Under the pieces are notes generated by a model. That model was not told where the DNA came from, did no database searches, and was given only the letters and a program-made list of their open reading frames with translations. Shown piece by piece: positions 14,983-24,200 of a DNA stretch of 64,000 nucleotides (positions within the stretch are counted from its first letter, which is position 1; each line of letters starts with the position of its first letter). The position numbers and the translations under genes are program-made. Source of the DNA: Crocinitomicaceae bacterium (GTDB lineage: Bacteria; Bacteroidota; Bacteroidia; Flavobacteriales_D; Crocinitomicaceae); the NCBI GenBank assembly GCA_024643725.1, contig JAHEMJ010000012.1:62001-126000 (forward strand), read 5' to 3'.

Positions 14983-15882
14983 ATGCGCTCCAAAAATACA
15001 TACATTCTTGCTGTTTTTCTGCTTTCGTGGACGATGATTTTTGCGCAGGTGAAAGTGGACTCCATCAAATCGTGGAAGCTCAAATCGCTTTATTCGTTGA
15101 ATGGAACACAATCTTCCTTTGTCAATTGGAATGCCGGTGGACGAAACAACATTTCGTTGATAGGCGCTATTGGTGCAAGCGCATATTACACGCATGATCA
15201 TGTCAAGTGGACCAATGATGCCAGTATTGCTTTGGGAGGAATCAAATATTTAGATCATATCTCCGGAGTTCGCTTGCAAAAAACCGACGACCGAATCGAT
15301 TTATCCAGCACCTTCGGAATGCTCTTGTCGAAGGATTTCTTTCTCACAGTTGCGGCTGGATTCAAGACACAAATGGTGAATGGGTATACCTATCCCAATG
15401 ATTCCGTGGTCGTTTCGACATTCATGGCGCCTGGCTATTTGAATCTTGCACTCGGAACAGATTTGCGGAAAGGAGATCAATTCTCGATTTTTTTCTCCTC
15501 CATTGCCTTTAAATCTACCTTTGTGATGGATAGTGCTTTGTCTTCCATTGGGGCTTTTGGTGTCGAGAAAGGACAAAAATACCGACAAGAATATGGGGCA
15601 TTTGTGAAAATGAAATGGAACAAAAACATAGCGAAGAACATTGAGATGAAATCTAAGCTGGAACTCTTTAGTAATTACTTACATAATCCGCAAAACATTG
15701 ATGTCAATGCTGAATTGCTCTTTGTATTTCGTGTAAATTCTTTATTTTCGGCTACAGCACAGTGGAATTTGGTCTACGATGACGACATCAAGATTCGCGA
15801 CATTTATGGAAACGTAGGTCCTCGAACACAATTTAAATCGGTACTAGGAATCGGTATTTCGTACAAATTGGAAAACAACTAA
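14983..15882 (+). CDS. DUF3078 outer-membrane protein
   Basis: 299 residues. Signal peptide 1-21 (ending IFAQ), then the DUF3078 start pattern WKLKSLYSLNGTQSSFVNWNAGG, followed by repeated amphipathic strands ending in a C-terminal aromatic/Lys strand. DUF3078 proteins are Bacteroidota outer-membrane barrels of unknown function. A -7 box TAATTTTG lies at 14961-14968. The next gene follows after one base, so they form an operon. Confidence 0.85.
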   Translation: MRSKNTYILAVFLLSWTMIFAQVKVDSIKSWKLKSLYSLNGTQSSFVNWNAGGRNNISLIGAIGASAYYTHDHVKWTNDASIALGGIKYLDHISGVRLQKTDDRIDLSSTFGMLLSKDFFLTVAAGFKTQMVNGYTYPNDSVVVSTFMAPGYLNLALGTDLRKGDQFSIFFSSIAFKSTFVMDSALSSIGAFGVEKGQKYRQEYGAFVKMKWNKNIAKNIEMKSKLELFSNYLHNPQNIDVNAELLFVFRVNSLFSATAQWNLVYDDDIKIRDIYGNVGPRTQFKSVLGIGISYKLENN

Positions 15883-15883
15883 C

Positions 15884-16531
15884 ATGAAAAGAAGTCGAAT
15901 TTATTTCTTGATATTGGTCTTTTTCTGTGTGTTTGACACTTCAAAAAGTCATGCCCAATTCGAACAGGCAAAATGGGAATTTTACGGGAAGTACTCCTTT
16001 GGATTCGTAGATAAGACGAATTATTCTTATGTCGGGCTCAATATGGAACGTCAGTTCCATCCGAATTGGACGCTTAATTGGAATTTAGAATTATTAGGTC
16101 GACGAGACGACATTTTCCAATTGCATGGTTCCATGGGATTAATCGGTGGACCAGCCTATATGGGATATGCGTTGAATCAACCAACTTGGGGAAATGGCTA
16201 CATTGTAGGCAACATTATTTTGGGACTAATGATCATGGCTGCCCCAGATGGAATCAGTTACCATTTTCCCATTGCTTACCGCTGGGATCTTTCACCCTAC
16301 GCGAATGTTCTTGGATTTGATTGGGTGCAGTATAATGAAATGGAAGGATTTGCGCACCTCTTTTATTCGGCCTCCGCAGGTGTTCGCTGTTCCTATTGGA
16401 TGACAGATCGCTTTTTTGTGAAGGGATTTATTGAAACGCGAAAAGCTGGACCTTTGGGTTGGAATTATGGCGGTGGTATAGCGCTCGGATGGAGTAAACC
16501 GTTTGAAAACCGCAGGGAAGAAGAGCAATAA
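15884..16531 (+). CDS. Hypothetical outer-membrane protein
   Basis: 215 residues. Signal peptide 1-24 (ending SHAQ), then alternating hydrophobic and aromatic strands such as FYGKYSFGFVDKTNYSYVGLN and WNYGGGIALGWSKPF, which suggests an 8-10-strand barrel. No family is recognised. It is co-transcribed with the DUF3078 gene upstream. Confidence 0.65.
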   Translation: MKRSRIYFLILVFFCVFDTSKSHAQFEQAKWEFYGKYSFGFVDKTNYSYVGLNMERQFHPNWTLNWNLELLGRRDDIFQLHGSMGLIGGPAYMGYALNQPTWGNGYIVGNIILGLMIMAAPDGISYHFPIAYRWDLSPYANVLGFDWVQYNEMEGFAHLFYSASAGVRCSYWMTDRFFVKGFIETRKAGPLGWNYGGGIALGWSKPFENRREEEQ

Positions 16532-16580
16532 TGGGCCTTAAATTGTGGATAACCGCGACTCCAACTGTTCAAAAATCAAC

Positions 16581-16611
16581 TTGATAGCTCCTTCAAAGAG
16601 CCCTAACTTTG
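16581..16611 (+). promoter_or_regulatory. Promoter of the secreted esterase gene; predicted leaderless transcript
   Basis: TTG (16581-16583), a 20-bp spacer, then TAACTTTG (16604-16611). Only four bases separate the -7 box from the ATG at 16616, so the transcript should start at or within a few bases of the start codon. Confidence 0.65.
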
Positions 16612-16615
16612 CGTT

Positions 16616-17308
16616 ATGCGCATTGGGATACTTCTTTTTTCTTGTTTACTATCGCTGTCCAGTTTCGGACAATTGAAAGCCATTTACAATCAAGCGGATT
16701 ATCCTTTTTTACTGCACTTACCTGCAGATAGCATCTTAAAAAATCATCCACCCGTGCTGATTTTCCTTCATGGACGAAGCTTATCTGGTAATAACTTGGA
16801 GTTGGTGAAGAAATACGGCATCATTCACGAAATTGAGAAGGGCCGCGAAATTCCTGCCATCGTCATTGCGCCGCAAGTACCTGCAGGAAAATCATGGGAA
16901 CCATCGAAAGTATTGTCCGTACTTCGTTTTGCACAAGAACATTTCGACACAGACACCAATCGCGTGTACGTAACCGGAATGAGTTTAGGTGGATACGGGA
17001 CCTTAGATTTTGCTGGTCAATACCCAGAAATCGTAACAGCTGCCGTGGCACTTTGTGGCGGAGGAAATCCGAGTAAAGGGTGTAATTTATCGACCATTCC
17101 CGTGTGGATACAACATGGAAACCGCGATAGTGCTGTTCCAATCAGTGAATCTGAAAAAATGGTTCGTTCCATTCGTGCCTGCAATGGTGGTGAAAACTTG
17201 AAGTATACGGTGGTTCCAGGTGCAAGCCATGGAGATTTAGAGCGTGTTTTCCGCACCGATGAACTATATGATTGGCTGTTCCAATTTAGTAAAGCAGATC
17301 AGCATTAA
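16616..17308 (+). CDS. Secreted alpha/beta hydrolase (carboxylesterase/phospholipase type)
   Basis: 230 residues. Signal peptide 1-18 (SSFGQ). The catalytic triad can be placed: Ser in GMSLGG (about 121-126), Asp in HGNRDSAVP (about 167), His in GASHGD (about 205). VLIFLHGRS near residue 45 is the oxyanion-hole strand. The pattern fits the dienelactone-hydrolase/PHB-depolymerase-like esterases acting outside the cytoplasm; the substrate is unknown. It converges with the DUF721 gene, and the two stop codons overlap by 4 bp. Confidence 0.85.
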   Translation: MRIGILLFSCLLSLSSFGQLKAIYNQADYPFLLHLPADSILKNHPPVLIFLHGRSLSGNNLELVKKYGIIHEIEKGREIPAIVIAPQVPAGKSWEPSKVLSVLRFAQEHFDTDTNRVYVTGMSLGGYGTLDFAGQYPEIVTAAVALCGGGNPSKGCNLSTIPVWIQHGNRDSAVPISESEKMVRSIRACNGGENLKYTVVPGASHGDLERVFRTDELYDWLFQFSKADQH

Positions 17309-17610
17309 GAAAACCAAATGTCATTGATTAATTGACATCCTGCTTCTTTATTCACACGCTCAATAATGATTTGTTTGCCATTCAATAACTCTTCCCGCAT
17401 CACCGAAGAATCGATTTTTAAATACAAGGTATTGTGTTTAATGTGGATTTCTTTCGTGCGGTGTGCCACAGCTGGCCCCATTAATTCGGGCCATGCAGCA
17501 ATAATATCGTATTCCTTCATTTTGCCTTCCAAGGAATAAGCCTTAAGGAACTTATCGATGAGGTCCTTTAGTGGTTCCTTATCGGAACTTCGTCGGTTGT
17601 CTTCGCGCAT
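17305..17610 (-). CDS. DUF721/DciA-like protein
   Basis: 101 residues. The DUF721 core runs from about residue 12 to 98: a KEYDIIAAWPELMGPAVAHRT segment, then LYLKIDSSVMREEL, and a short C-terminal strand. DUF721 includes DciA, the replicative helicase (DnaB) loader or operator of most bacteria lacking DnaC. It sits 9 bp behind recF, and the combination with a DNA-maintenance gene fits that role. Whether this short version is the true helicase loader is an inference. Confidence 0.8.
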   Translation of the reverse strand: MREDNRRSSDKEPLKDLIDKFLKAYSLEGKMKEYDIIAAWPELMGPAVAHRTKEIHIKHNTLYLKIDSSVMREELLNGKQIIIERVNKEAGCQLINDIWFS

Positions 17611-17619
17611 GGAATAAAG

Positions 17620-18729
17620 TTAGGATAAAATCAAGGATAATTGCTGTTCCTTCACTTGGAATAGTTTTTTCTCGGTGTGTAAGGAATCGAATAATTGCTT
17701 CATGCGTTCAGGATCTGAATCCGTAACAATCACTTGTCCGAAATAATCGGCCGTCACTAAATCAATTAAGCGCTGTACGCGTTCATTGTCCAGCTTGTCG
17801 AAAATATCATCGAGCAACAACACCGGCTTCAATCCTTTGTGCTGTTTCATCCAATCGTATTGAGCCAGTCGAAGTGCAATCACAAAGGACTTCTGTTGTC
17901 CTTGTGAACCGAATTTCTTCACCGGATGCCCTTTAATCGTGAAAACCAAATCATCCTTGTGCGTTCCAGCATTGGAGTACTGTGTAGCGGCATCTTTTTT
18001 CGCATGGATTTGCAGTAACTCCGCAAAAGAATGTTCATTCAGTTGGGAACGGTATTCCAGTCCAACAGATTCTGAATCCAATCCGATTTCTGAATAAAAA
18101 CGCTGAAAAACAGGAATGAATTCGGCTAGAAATTCCTTGCGTTTCTGATGGATGTAATTCCCCGATGGAATGAGTTGTTCGTTCCACACTTCGATGGAGT
18201 CTACGTCAAATAATCGGTGCTCATACATGTTCTTTAACAAGGCATTACGTTGCTCTAAAACTTTGTTGTAGCGTTGAATTTCTTCTAAGTATACCTTGTC
18301 CAATTGCGATAAAATACCATCCATCCACTTACGACGCATATCGGAACCATCCGCAATTAAGTCACCGTCGTATGGCGAAATAAACACGACTGGAAATTTT
18401 CCGATGTGATCCGCTAACTTTTCGTATTCCTTTTTATTGATTTTAACGGTCTTTTTACCTCCGTTTTTCAAGGCGCAATGCACATTGTAATCTTGCTCTT
18501 CCAAATGCCATTTTCCTTGAATCGAGAAAAATCCTTGGTCAAAACGAATGTTCTGACGGTCAATCGCATTCAAATAGGATTTACACATGCTTAGGTAGTA
18601 AACGGCATCGAGGATGTTCGTTTTTCCACTCCCGTTTTGTCCCACAAGTCCATTGATTCCTGCGCAAAGATCTACTTCTAAATCTTCGTAATTCTTGAAA
18701 TTAATGAGGTGTAATTGTGCTAAAAACAT
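17620..18729 (-). CDS. recF: DNA replication and repair protein RecF
   Basis: 369 residues from the ATG at 18729; the TTG nine bases upstream is less likely. RecF is an SMC-like ATPase that loads RecA at single-strand gaps. Walker A GQNGSGKTN (about residue 31), the signature SQGQQKS (about 270) and Walker B LLLDDIFDKLD (about 300) are all seen. KNYEDLEVDLCAGINGLVG at the N-terminus is typical. It is divergent from pruA and forms a pair with the DciA-like gene downstream. Confidence 0.93.
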   Translation of the reverse strand: MFLAQLHLINFKNYEDLEVDLCAGINGLVGQNGSGKTNILDAVYYLSMCKSYLNAIDRQNIRFDQGFFSIQGKWHLEEQDYNVHCALKNGGKKTVKINKKEYEKLADHIGKFPVVFISPYDGDLIADGSDMRRKWMDGILSQLDKVYLEEIQRYNKVLEQRNALLKNMYEHRLFDVDSIEVWNEQLIPSGNYIHQKRKEFLAEFIPVFQRFYSEIGLDSESVGLEYRSQLNEHSFAELLQIHAKKDAATQYSNAGTHKDDLVFTIKGHPVKKFGSQGQQKSFVIALRLAQYDWMKQHKGLKPVLLLDDIFDKLDNERVQRLIDLVTADYFGQVIVTDSDPERMKQLFDSLHTEKKLFQVKEQQLSLILS

Positions 18730-18841
18730 GTGCTTCAAAGGTAGTATTTATTTCGCGATTGAGACCGAAATACTTCCTTGTGAATCGTACGTTACTTTCC
18801 CGAATAACTATTCTATTATCTTTGTTGAAAATTCAATAGTT

Positions 18842-20470
18842 ATGTCAAACGCTTTTTTTAAAACACCCATTGCCATCAATGAACCTGTAAAAGCTTACGC
18901 GCCAGGATCAGCGGAACGAAATTCCTTAATTCAAACCTATAAGGACATGTGGAGCCAAGCTCCAGTGGATGTTCCAATGTATATTGGTGGAAAAGAAGTG
19001 CGTACGAACACGAAAAAAGCGATGAATCCACCGCATGACCACGCTCATGTGCTTGGACATTTCAATGTAGGGGATGCTAGTCATGTAACGGAAGCGATCG
19101 AATCCGCTTTATCTGCAAGAAAAGCATGGGCGGAACTTCCGTGGGAAGAACGCGCAGCCATTTTCTTAAAAGCAGCAGATTTGTTGGCTGGACCATTTCG
19201 CAACAGAATGAATGCTGCCACGATGCTGGCGCAATCAAAAAATGTGATGCAAGCCGAAATTGATGCCGCATGTGAGTTGATTGACTTTTTCCGTTTCAAT
19301 GTGCAGTACATGACGCAGATTTATAAAGAACAACCAGAGTCTTTGCCAGGGATGTGGAATCGCTTGGAATACCGTCCGTTAGAAGGATTCGTTTTCGCGA
19401 TTACACCGTTCAACTTTACCTCCATTGCTGCGAACTTATGTGCCGCACCAGCGATGATGGGGAATGTTGTCGTTTGGAAACCAGCAGATTCACAAGTATA
19501 TTCGGCGCAAGTCATCATGGAATTATTCAAAGCAGCTGGCGTTCCAGATGGTGTCATCAATATGATTACCGTTGATGGACCTGTAGCTGGTGACATCGTC
19601 TTCAAACACAAAGATTTCGCTGGATTACATTTCACTGGATCAACAGGTGTTTTCCGTCATTTGTGGAAAGAAATTGGTCAAAACTTAGAGCATTACCGTT
19701 CGTATCCAAGAATCGTTGGAGAAACAGGTGGAAAAGATTTTATCATGGTTCACCGTTCAGCAAATGCAGCCGAAGTAGCGACGGCAATGTCCAGAGGGGC
19801 CTTCGAATTCCAAGGACAAAAATGTTCTGCGGCTTCAAGAGCGTATGTTCCATCCAATTTGTGGCCAGAAGTAAAACGCATCTTTGTTGAACAAGTGAAT
19901 TCATTCAAAATGGGAACACCGGAGGACACCAATAATTTTGTGAACGCTGTGATTGACGAACGCGCATTCGATAAAATCGCTGGCTTCATCGATTATTGCA
20001 AAGGACAATCCGATGCAGAAATCATCACAGGTGGATCATATGATAAATCGAAAGGATATTTCATTGAACCAACAACGGTAGTCACTTCCAATCCGAAATT
20101 CCGCACCATGTGCGAAGAGATTTTTGGTCCGGTGTTAACGGTCTTCGTTTACGATGAAAATCAATTTGAAGAAACCTTGGAAATGTTGGACTCAACTTCA
20201 GAATATGCGTTGACTGGTTCGATTATGTCCAACGACCGTTATGCCATCCAACTAGCGACCAAGAAATTAGTGAATGCTGCAGGGAATTTCTACATCAACG
20301 ATAAACCAACAGGAGCAGTTGTCGGACAACAGCCATTTGGAGGAGCGAGAGGTTCCGGAACAAACGATAAAGCAGGTGCTGCAATGAATTTATTGCGTTG
20401 GGCATCGGCTCGTACGATTAAAGAAACATTTGTTCCACCAACAGATTACAAATACCCATTCTTAGGCTAA
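18842..20470 (+). CDS. pruA: L-glutamate gamma-semialdehyde (1-pyrroline-5-carboxylate) dehydrogenase
   Basis: 542 residues from the ATG at 18842. The frame is open back to 18695, but that part overlaps recF and has no better start. The enzyme oxidises glutamate semialdehyde to glutamate with NAD in proline breakdown. Catalytic Glu in VGETGGKD (about 290) and Cys in GQKCSAASR (about 325) are present. FAITPFNFTSIAANLCAAPA is the P5CDH-type cofactor segment. A -7 box TATCTTTG lies at 18817-18824. No proline dehydrogenase gene is nearby. Confidence 0.93.
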   Translation: MSNAFFKTPIAINEPVKAYAPGSAERNSLIQTYKDMWSQAPVDVPMYIGGKEVRTNTKKAMNPPHDHAHVLGHFNVGDASHVTEAIESALSARKAWAELPWEERAAIFLKAADLLAGPFRNRMNAATMLAQSKNVMQAEIDAACELIDFFRFNVQYMTQIYKEQPESLPGMWNRLEYRPLEGFVFAITPFNFTSIAANLCAAPAMMGNVVVWKPADSQVYSAQVIMELFKAAGVPDGVINMITVDGPVAGDIVFKHKDFAGLHFTGSTGVFRHLWKEIGQNLEHYRSYPRIVGETGGKDFIMVHRSANAAEVATAMSRGAFEFQGQKCSAASRAYVPSNLWPEVKRIFVEQVNSFKMGTPEDTNNFVNAVIDERAFDKIAGFIDYCKGQSDAEIITGGSYDKSKGYFIEPTTVVTSNPKFRTMCEEIFGPVLTVFVYDENQFEETLEMLDSTSEYALTGSIMSNDRYAIQLATKKLVNAAGNFYINDKPTGAVVGQQPFGGARGSGTNDKAGAAMNLLRWASARTIKETFVPPTDYKYPFLG

Positions 20471-20471
20471 G

Positions 20472-21194
20472 ATGATGCACCCTATTTTGAAAGTACTTTT
20501 ATGTGTCCTTATTTCTACACAGGCAAATGCTCAGTGGAAATGGACCTTACACGCGGAAACCGGATTAAATAAGCAAGATGTTTCCGCTGTCAGTAGTTTG
20601 GTGCAACAAAATGAATTAGATCCAAAAGTGTATTGGAAGTTTGCGGCAAGTGGCGGTGTTGAGTTGAGTTATACCGTTTTGAAATTCGCGACCATTTATT
20701 CCGGATTAGGGTATGTGAAAACGAATGGACGCTATGTCACCTCTCAAAATGCCTTGAATCCAGATGGAAGTCTTCAGGGGACCTATACCAGTGACAAATT
20801 AACGACTGCCGACATGATTTCCTTGCCGATCGGACTACAATTAAACGCTTGGAAGTTACATGTTGGTGGTGGAATCGAAACAAGGTATCGCGTAGCAGGA
20901 AGTATGACTACGAGTTATTCTTCTGTTGCAGCTTTTGCGTCAAACAGCACAGACCTAGGAACAGTAACTGGAGCTAATACGAATGCGAAATTAGATTATG
21001 GATATTTTGCTTATGCATCATTTAATTTTACGAAACGATTCGGTTGCAAAATTTCGTATTACGAAGGTCAACGAGATCTGAGCAATAATTTTGAATTCGG
21101 AGCCTGGAAAGAATGGATGCAAAATGTTGGAAATTCAATCTTTTCATTGAATAACAAGCAAATGACCATTGGTCTTTATTTGAAAATCAACTAG
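20472..21194 (+). CDS. Hypothetical outer-membrane beta-barrel protein
   Basis: 240 residues. It starts two bases after the pruA stop codon, so the two are co-transcribed. Signal peptide about 1-20 (QANAQ). The rest is made of amphipathic strands (WTLHAETGLNKQDV, ATIYSGLGYVKTNG, FAYASFNFTKRFGCKISYYEGQ), as in small porin-family barrels. No specific family is recognised and no link to proline use is implied. Confidence 0.65.
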   Translation: MMHPILKVLLCVLISTQANAQWKWTLHAETGLNKQDVSAVSSLVQQNELDPKVYWKFAASGGVELSYTVLKFATIYSGLGYVKTNGRYVTSQNALNPDGSLQGTYTSDKLTTADMISLPIGLQLNAWKLHVGGGIETRYRVAGSMTTSYSSVAAFASNSTDLGTVTGANTNAKLDYGYFAYASFNFTKRFGCKISYYEGQRDLSNNFEFGAWKEWMQNVGNSIFSLNNKQMTIGLYLKIN

Positions 21195-21205
21195 TTTAGT
21201 TTTCC

Positions 21206-21643
21206 ATGTTAAAGTTAGCACTTGGTATTTTTTCCATCAGTTACTTGCTGTTTCCATTGAACAGTAGTCCGTCCAAAGAGGGATATGATTTAACAGTAAA
21301 AGTAACGGCATTGCAACACAGCAAAGGGTTAATCGAATTTGCGTTGTACAAAAATCCAGCTTTATTTACGCAAACAGGAAAAACACATCGCTTGGCGCGT
21401 GTAGAGGCAAAAGCACCCGAAGTAAAGTTTCAATTCACGGATTTGGAACCAAGTAATTACGCAATTGTGGTGTATCACGATGACAACAGCAATAAAATAT
21501 GCGATAAAAATATCTTCGGGATTCCAACAGAAGCCTATGCCTTCTCGAACAACATGCGTCCAAAATTGTCGGCGCCAAGTTTCGAAGAATGTGCAGTAAA
21601 ATTGGATAAAGACAAAGTCATCTCCATAAAAATGGTTTACTAA
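21206..21643 (+). CDS. DUF2141 domain secreted protein
   Basis: 145 residues. A hydrophobic N-terminus (1-22) is a likely signal peptide. The DUF2141 core shows LTVKVTALQHSKGLIEFALYK, then YAIVVYHDDNSNKICDKN with FGIPTEAYAFSNN, the hallmark acidic (possibly Ca-binding) loop of the family. Function is unknown; these are small beta-sandwich exported proteins. It overlaps coaE by 4 bp at the convergent stop codons. Confidence 0.85.
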   Translation: MLKLALGIFSISYLLFPLNSSPSKEGYDLTVKVTALQHSKGLIEFALYKNPALFTQTGKTHRLARVEAKAPEVKFQFTDLEPSNYAIVVYHDDNSNKICDKNIFGIPTEAYAFSNNMRPKLSAPSFEECAVKLDKDKVISIKMVY

Positions 21644-22221
21644 ACTTCAAGTTCGGAAAGAACTTTTTCCAATTGTTTCAGAACGGGTTGTTTACCATCA
21701 TTCTCCACACAAAAATCCGTTAAACTTCGTTTTTGCTCATCTGTCCATTGACTTTGTATGCGTTGTTCAACCGATGCTTTGCTGCAATGATCGCGCATCA
21801 TAACACGTTGAATGCGAACATCGATTGGCGCACAAACAAGCAAAACGGCATCGAATTGTTGATAGGCACCAGTTTCAAATAAAATCGCTGCTTCGTTAAA
21901 AATCAAGGTACTTGTTTGTTGTGCCGACCAATCGTCAAAATCCTTGCGAACAATCGGGTGGATGATCTCGTTCACTTTTAAACGCAGGTCTGGATTTGAG
22001 AAAATACAGTCAGAAACATACACACGGTTTAAAGTTCCATCAACATAGGATTCTTCGCCAAGTAAGGCAATGAGCCCTTGACGGATCACGGGATGTTCAT
22101 CACTTAAGAATTTCGCGCGAAGATCGGAGTAGTAGACAGGGTAGGACATCGCTTCCAAGATTTGTGCAATACTTGTTTTTCCTGAACCAATTCCTCCTGT
22201 TAATCCAATGCGTTTTATCAT
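21640..22221 (-). CDS. coaE: Dephospho-CoA kinase
   Basis: 193 residues. It catalyses the last step of coenzyme A synthesis, phosphorylating the ribose 3'-OH of dephospho-CoA. Walker A GLTGGIGSGKTS is at residues 7-18. IIHPIVRKDF (about 87) and the RVMMRDHCSKASVEQRI lid region (about 139-155) are typical. The length is normal. Monocistronic, divergent from the methyltransferase gene. Confidence 0.93.
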   Translation of the reverse strand: MIKRIGLTGGIGSGKTSIAQILEAMSYPVYYSDLRAKFLSDEHPVIRQGLIALLGEESYVDGTLNRVYVSDCIFSNPDLRLKVNEIIHPIVRKDFDDWSAQQTSTLIFNEAAILFETGAYQQFDAVLLVCAPIDVRIQRVMMRDHCSKASVEQRIQSQWTDEQKRSLTDFCVENDGKQPVLKQLEKVLSELEV

Positions 22222-22263
22222 GCATCGAAATTAAACAAAAAATAATTGTCGTACTTTTGTTCA

Positions 22264-22998
22264 ATGTCGAAAAAAGATTGGTTTGTTGATTGGTTTGATA
22301 CCAGTTATTATCATGTATTATATCAGAATCGGGATGAGCAAGAAGCGGAACGATTTATTCGAAACATACTGAATCACCTGAACTTACCTTCCAATGCTCG
22401 ATTATTGGACCTCGCCTGTGGAAAAGGAAGGCATGCGAAATTCTTAAGTGAGTTTAACCATGATGTCATGGGGGTTGACCTTTCACCAAATAGCATTGAG
22501 CGCGCCAATGAATTCGCACATGAAAAACTGCGTTTTCAAACACATGACATGCGAGAAGTGATTGAAAATGAACAATTCGATGTCATTTTCAACCTGTTTA
22601 CGAGTTTTGGCTACTTTGATGATGAATCGGAAAACAAGCGCATGTGTGATTCGATTTCAAAGATGCTCGCTCCCGGTGGTCGTTTACTCATTGATTTTAT
22701 GAATGCGAAAAAAGTCATAGCGAACTTGGTTTTAGCGGAAGAGAAAACCTTGGAAGGACTGCATTTTGACATTAACCGAAATTACGACGGCAAGCACATT
22801 TTTAAATACATCCAAGTTAATGACAACGGACATGTGAGTCAATACATGGAGCGTGTTCAAGCTTTATTTTTATCAGATTTCCTAGCCTTGTTAGAAACAA
22901 ATTTTGAGATTATCGGTACCTTTGGATCTTATGATTTGACCTCGTTTGATGAAGTCAACTCTGATCGATTAATCTTATTAGCACAAATAAAAGAATGA
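22264..22998 (+). CDS. Class I SAM-dependent methyltransferase
   Basis: 244 residues from the ATG at 22264; the frame is open to 22246, but a -7 box TACTTTTG (22252-22259) occupies that stretch, only four bases before the ATG. Motif I is LDLACGKGRHAKFL (about residue 48) and post-I is VDLSPNSIE (about 70); FNLFTSFGYFDDE (about 115) matches the UbiE/Tam-like small-molecule group. The substrate is unknown. Its stop overlaps the ZIP transporter start (ATGA), so they are coupled. Confidence 0.85.
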   Translation: MSKKDWFVDWFDTSYYHVLYQNRDEQEAERFIRNILNHLNLPSNARLLDLACGKGRHAKFLSEFNHDVMGVDLSPNSIERANEFAHEKLRFQTHDMREVIENEQFDVIFNLFTSFGYFDDESENKRMCDSISKMLAPGGRLLIDFMNAKKVIANLVLAEEKTLEGLHFDINRNYDGKHIFKYIQVNDNGHVSQYMERVQALFLSDFLALLETNFEIIGTFGSYDLTSFDEVNSDRLILLAQIKE

Positions 22999-23720
22999 AT
23001 ATTTCCCTCGTTTTTGTTGGACTAATCGCCTCCGTAATTCTCGGTGGAATGGTGGTTACGTATTTAAATGCGACCAACAAAAGTCAATTCATTAAATTGG
23101 CACTTGCCTTTAGTGGTGGATTCCTACTTGCGATTATCTTTCAACACTTGATTCCAGATATTTATGCAGATGGGAAAGCAAAAATGGGCATTTTTATCCT
23201 TCTCGGATTTTTAGTGCAATTGATTCTTGAGTATTTTTCCGGAGGTATTGAGCACGGACACGTACATGTACACAAAGGACAACCACTTCCATGGGTGCTG
23301 TTCATTTCTTTATCTGTTCATTCCATTATTGAAGGAATTCCATTGGGAAATGAATACATGGGCATTGTCAATACGCATGATCACGGACACGGTTCTTTAT
23401 TTTGGGGGATTATTTTTCACCAAGTCCCTGTTGCCATTGCCTTAATGACTTTGTTGATCAACACGAAATTAAGTCAAATTCAATCCTGGTTGGTATTGCT
23501 TTTATTTGCCATCATGACGCCACTAGGTGTCCTACTTGGATTTAACATGTCTCCCGCTGAACTAGGGTTGGATGTCCATGTGATTTTAGCCATTGTGGTC
23601 GGGATGTTCTTGCATATTTCCACCACCATTATTTTTGAAACGACGGAGAACCACAAGTTTAATTTGATGAAACTCATGAGCATTCTAGTTGGTTGCAGCC
23701 TTGCAATGTTGATGTATTAA
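22995..23720 (+). CDS. ZIP family divalent metal transporter
   Basis: 241 residues with about eight membrane helices. The metal-site helices are seen: HSIIEGIPLG (about residue 103, helix 4) and HQVPVAIALMTLL (about 142, helix 5). A His-rich loop (HGHVHVHK, about 82) precedes helix 4, and another His run (HDHGHG, about 126) follows it. ZIP proteins bring Zn, Fe or Mn into the cytoplasm. It overlaps the methyltransferase gene by 4 bp. A strong terminator follows. Confidence 0.9.
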   Translation: MNISLVFVGLIASVILGGMVVTYLNATNKSQFIKLALAFSGGFLLAIIFQHLIPDIYADGKAKMGIFILLGFLVQLILEYFSGGIEHGHVHVHKGQPLPWVLFISLSVHSIIEGIPLGNEYMGIVNTHDHGHGSLFWGIIFHQVPVAIALMTLLINTKLSQIQSWLVLLLFAIMTPLGVLLGFNMSPAELGLDVHVILAIVVGMFLHISTTIIFETTENHKFNLMKLMSILVGCSLAMLMY

Positions 23721-23741
23721 CCCACGAAACTTAAACGCATA

Positions 23742-23777
23742 AAAAAAGGTCCTGACAAATACGTCAGGACCTTTTTT
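23742..23777. terminator. Bidirectional terminator between the ZIP gene and the DUF3127 gene
   Basis: Perfect 15-bp stem: AAAAAAGGTCCTGAC (23742-23756) pairs with 23763-23777 across a 6-nt loop. The A-run and T-run let it end both convergent transcripts. Confidence 0.93.
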
Positions 23778-23790
23778 ATAGATGCTTTAT

Positions 23791-24189
23791 TTAGAACGGT
23801 AAATCGTCATCTTCTTCAGCTGCAGTAATTGGACTACTTGTTGCTGCAGCAGGAGCAGATCCGCCTAATGACATTGCAGAAGGTCCTCCAGCTGGCATTC
23901 CAGCGCTTTGTCCTGGACGTTCAATTCTCCAAGCTTCAATCGTATTAAAATATTTGATTTCACCTTGTGGACTTGTCCACTCACGTCCACGAAGGTTGAA
24001 TGAAACTTCCACTTGGTCGTTCACATTGTAACTATCCAACATGCTACATTTGTCTTGTGTTGCTTGAAACAAAATATCTTGTGGATACATCGAAGTTGTA
24101 TCAGTCACGACGAATTCTCTTTTTGCAAATTTCTCAGTGACTTGTTGTGTGGGTTGGATAACCTTAATGGTTCCGGTGAATTTAAACAT
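23791..24189 (-). CDS. DUF3127 single-stranded-DNA-binding-like protein
   Basis: 132 residues. An OB-fold-like core (about 1-90), with KFAKREFVVTD and WRIERPG, is followed by a Gly/Ala/Pro-rich linker and an acidic tip ending DDDLPF. The tip closely resembles the SSB C-terminal peptide that recruits repair proteins. DUF3127 is Bacteroidota-specific and unproven in function; ssDNA binding is inferred from the layout. It lies 11 bp downstream of the flavin reductase gene in the same direction. Confidence 0.8.
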   Translation of the reverse strand: MFKFTGTIKVIQPTQQVTEKFAKREFVVTDTTSMYPQDILFQATQDKCSMLDSYNVNDQVEVSFNLRGREWTSPQGEIKYFNTIEAWRIERPGQSAGMPAGGPSAMSLGGSAPAAATSSPITAAEEDDDLPF

Positions 24190-24200
24190 TGAATTATATT

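Noticed and set aside
18695-18841. Extended start of pruA
   Set aside because: It overlaps recF and the -7 box at 18817-18824; the ATG at 18842 gives the normal family length.
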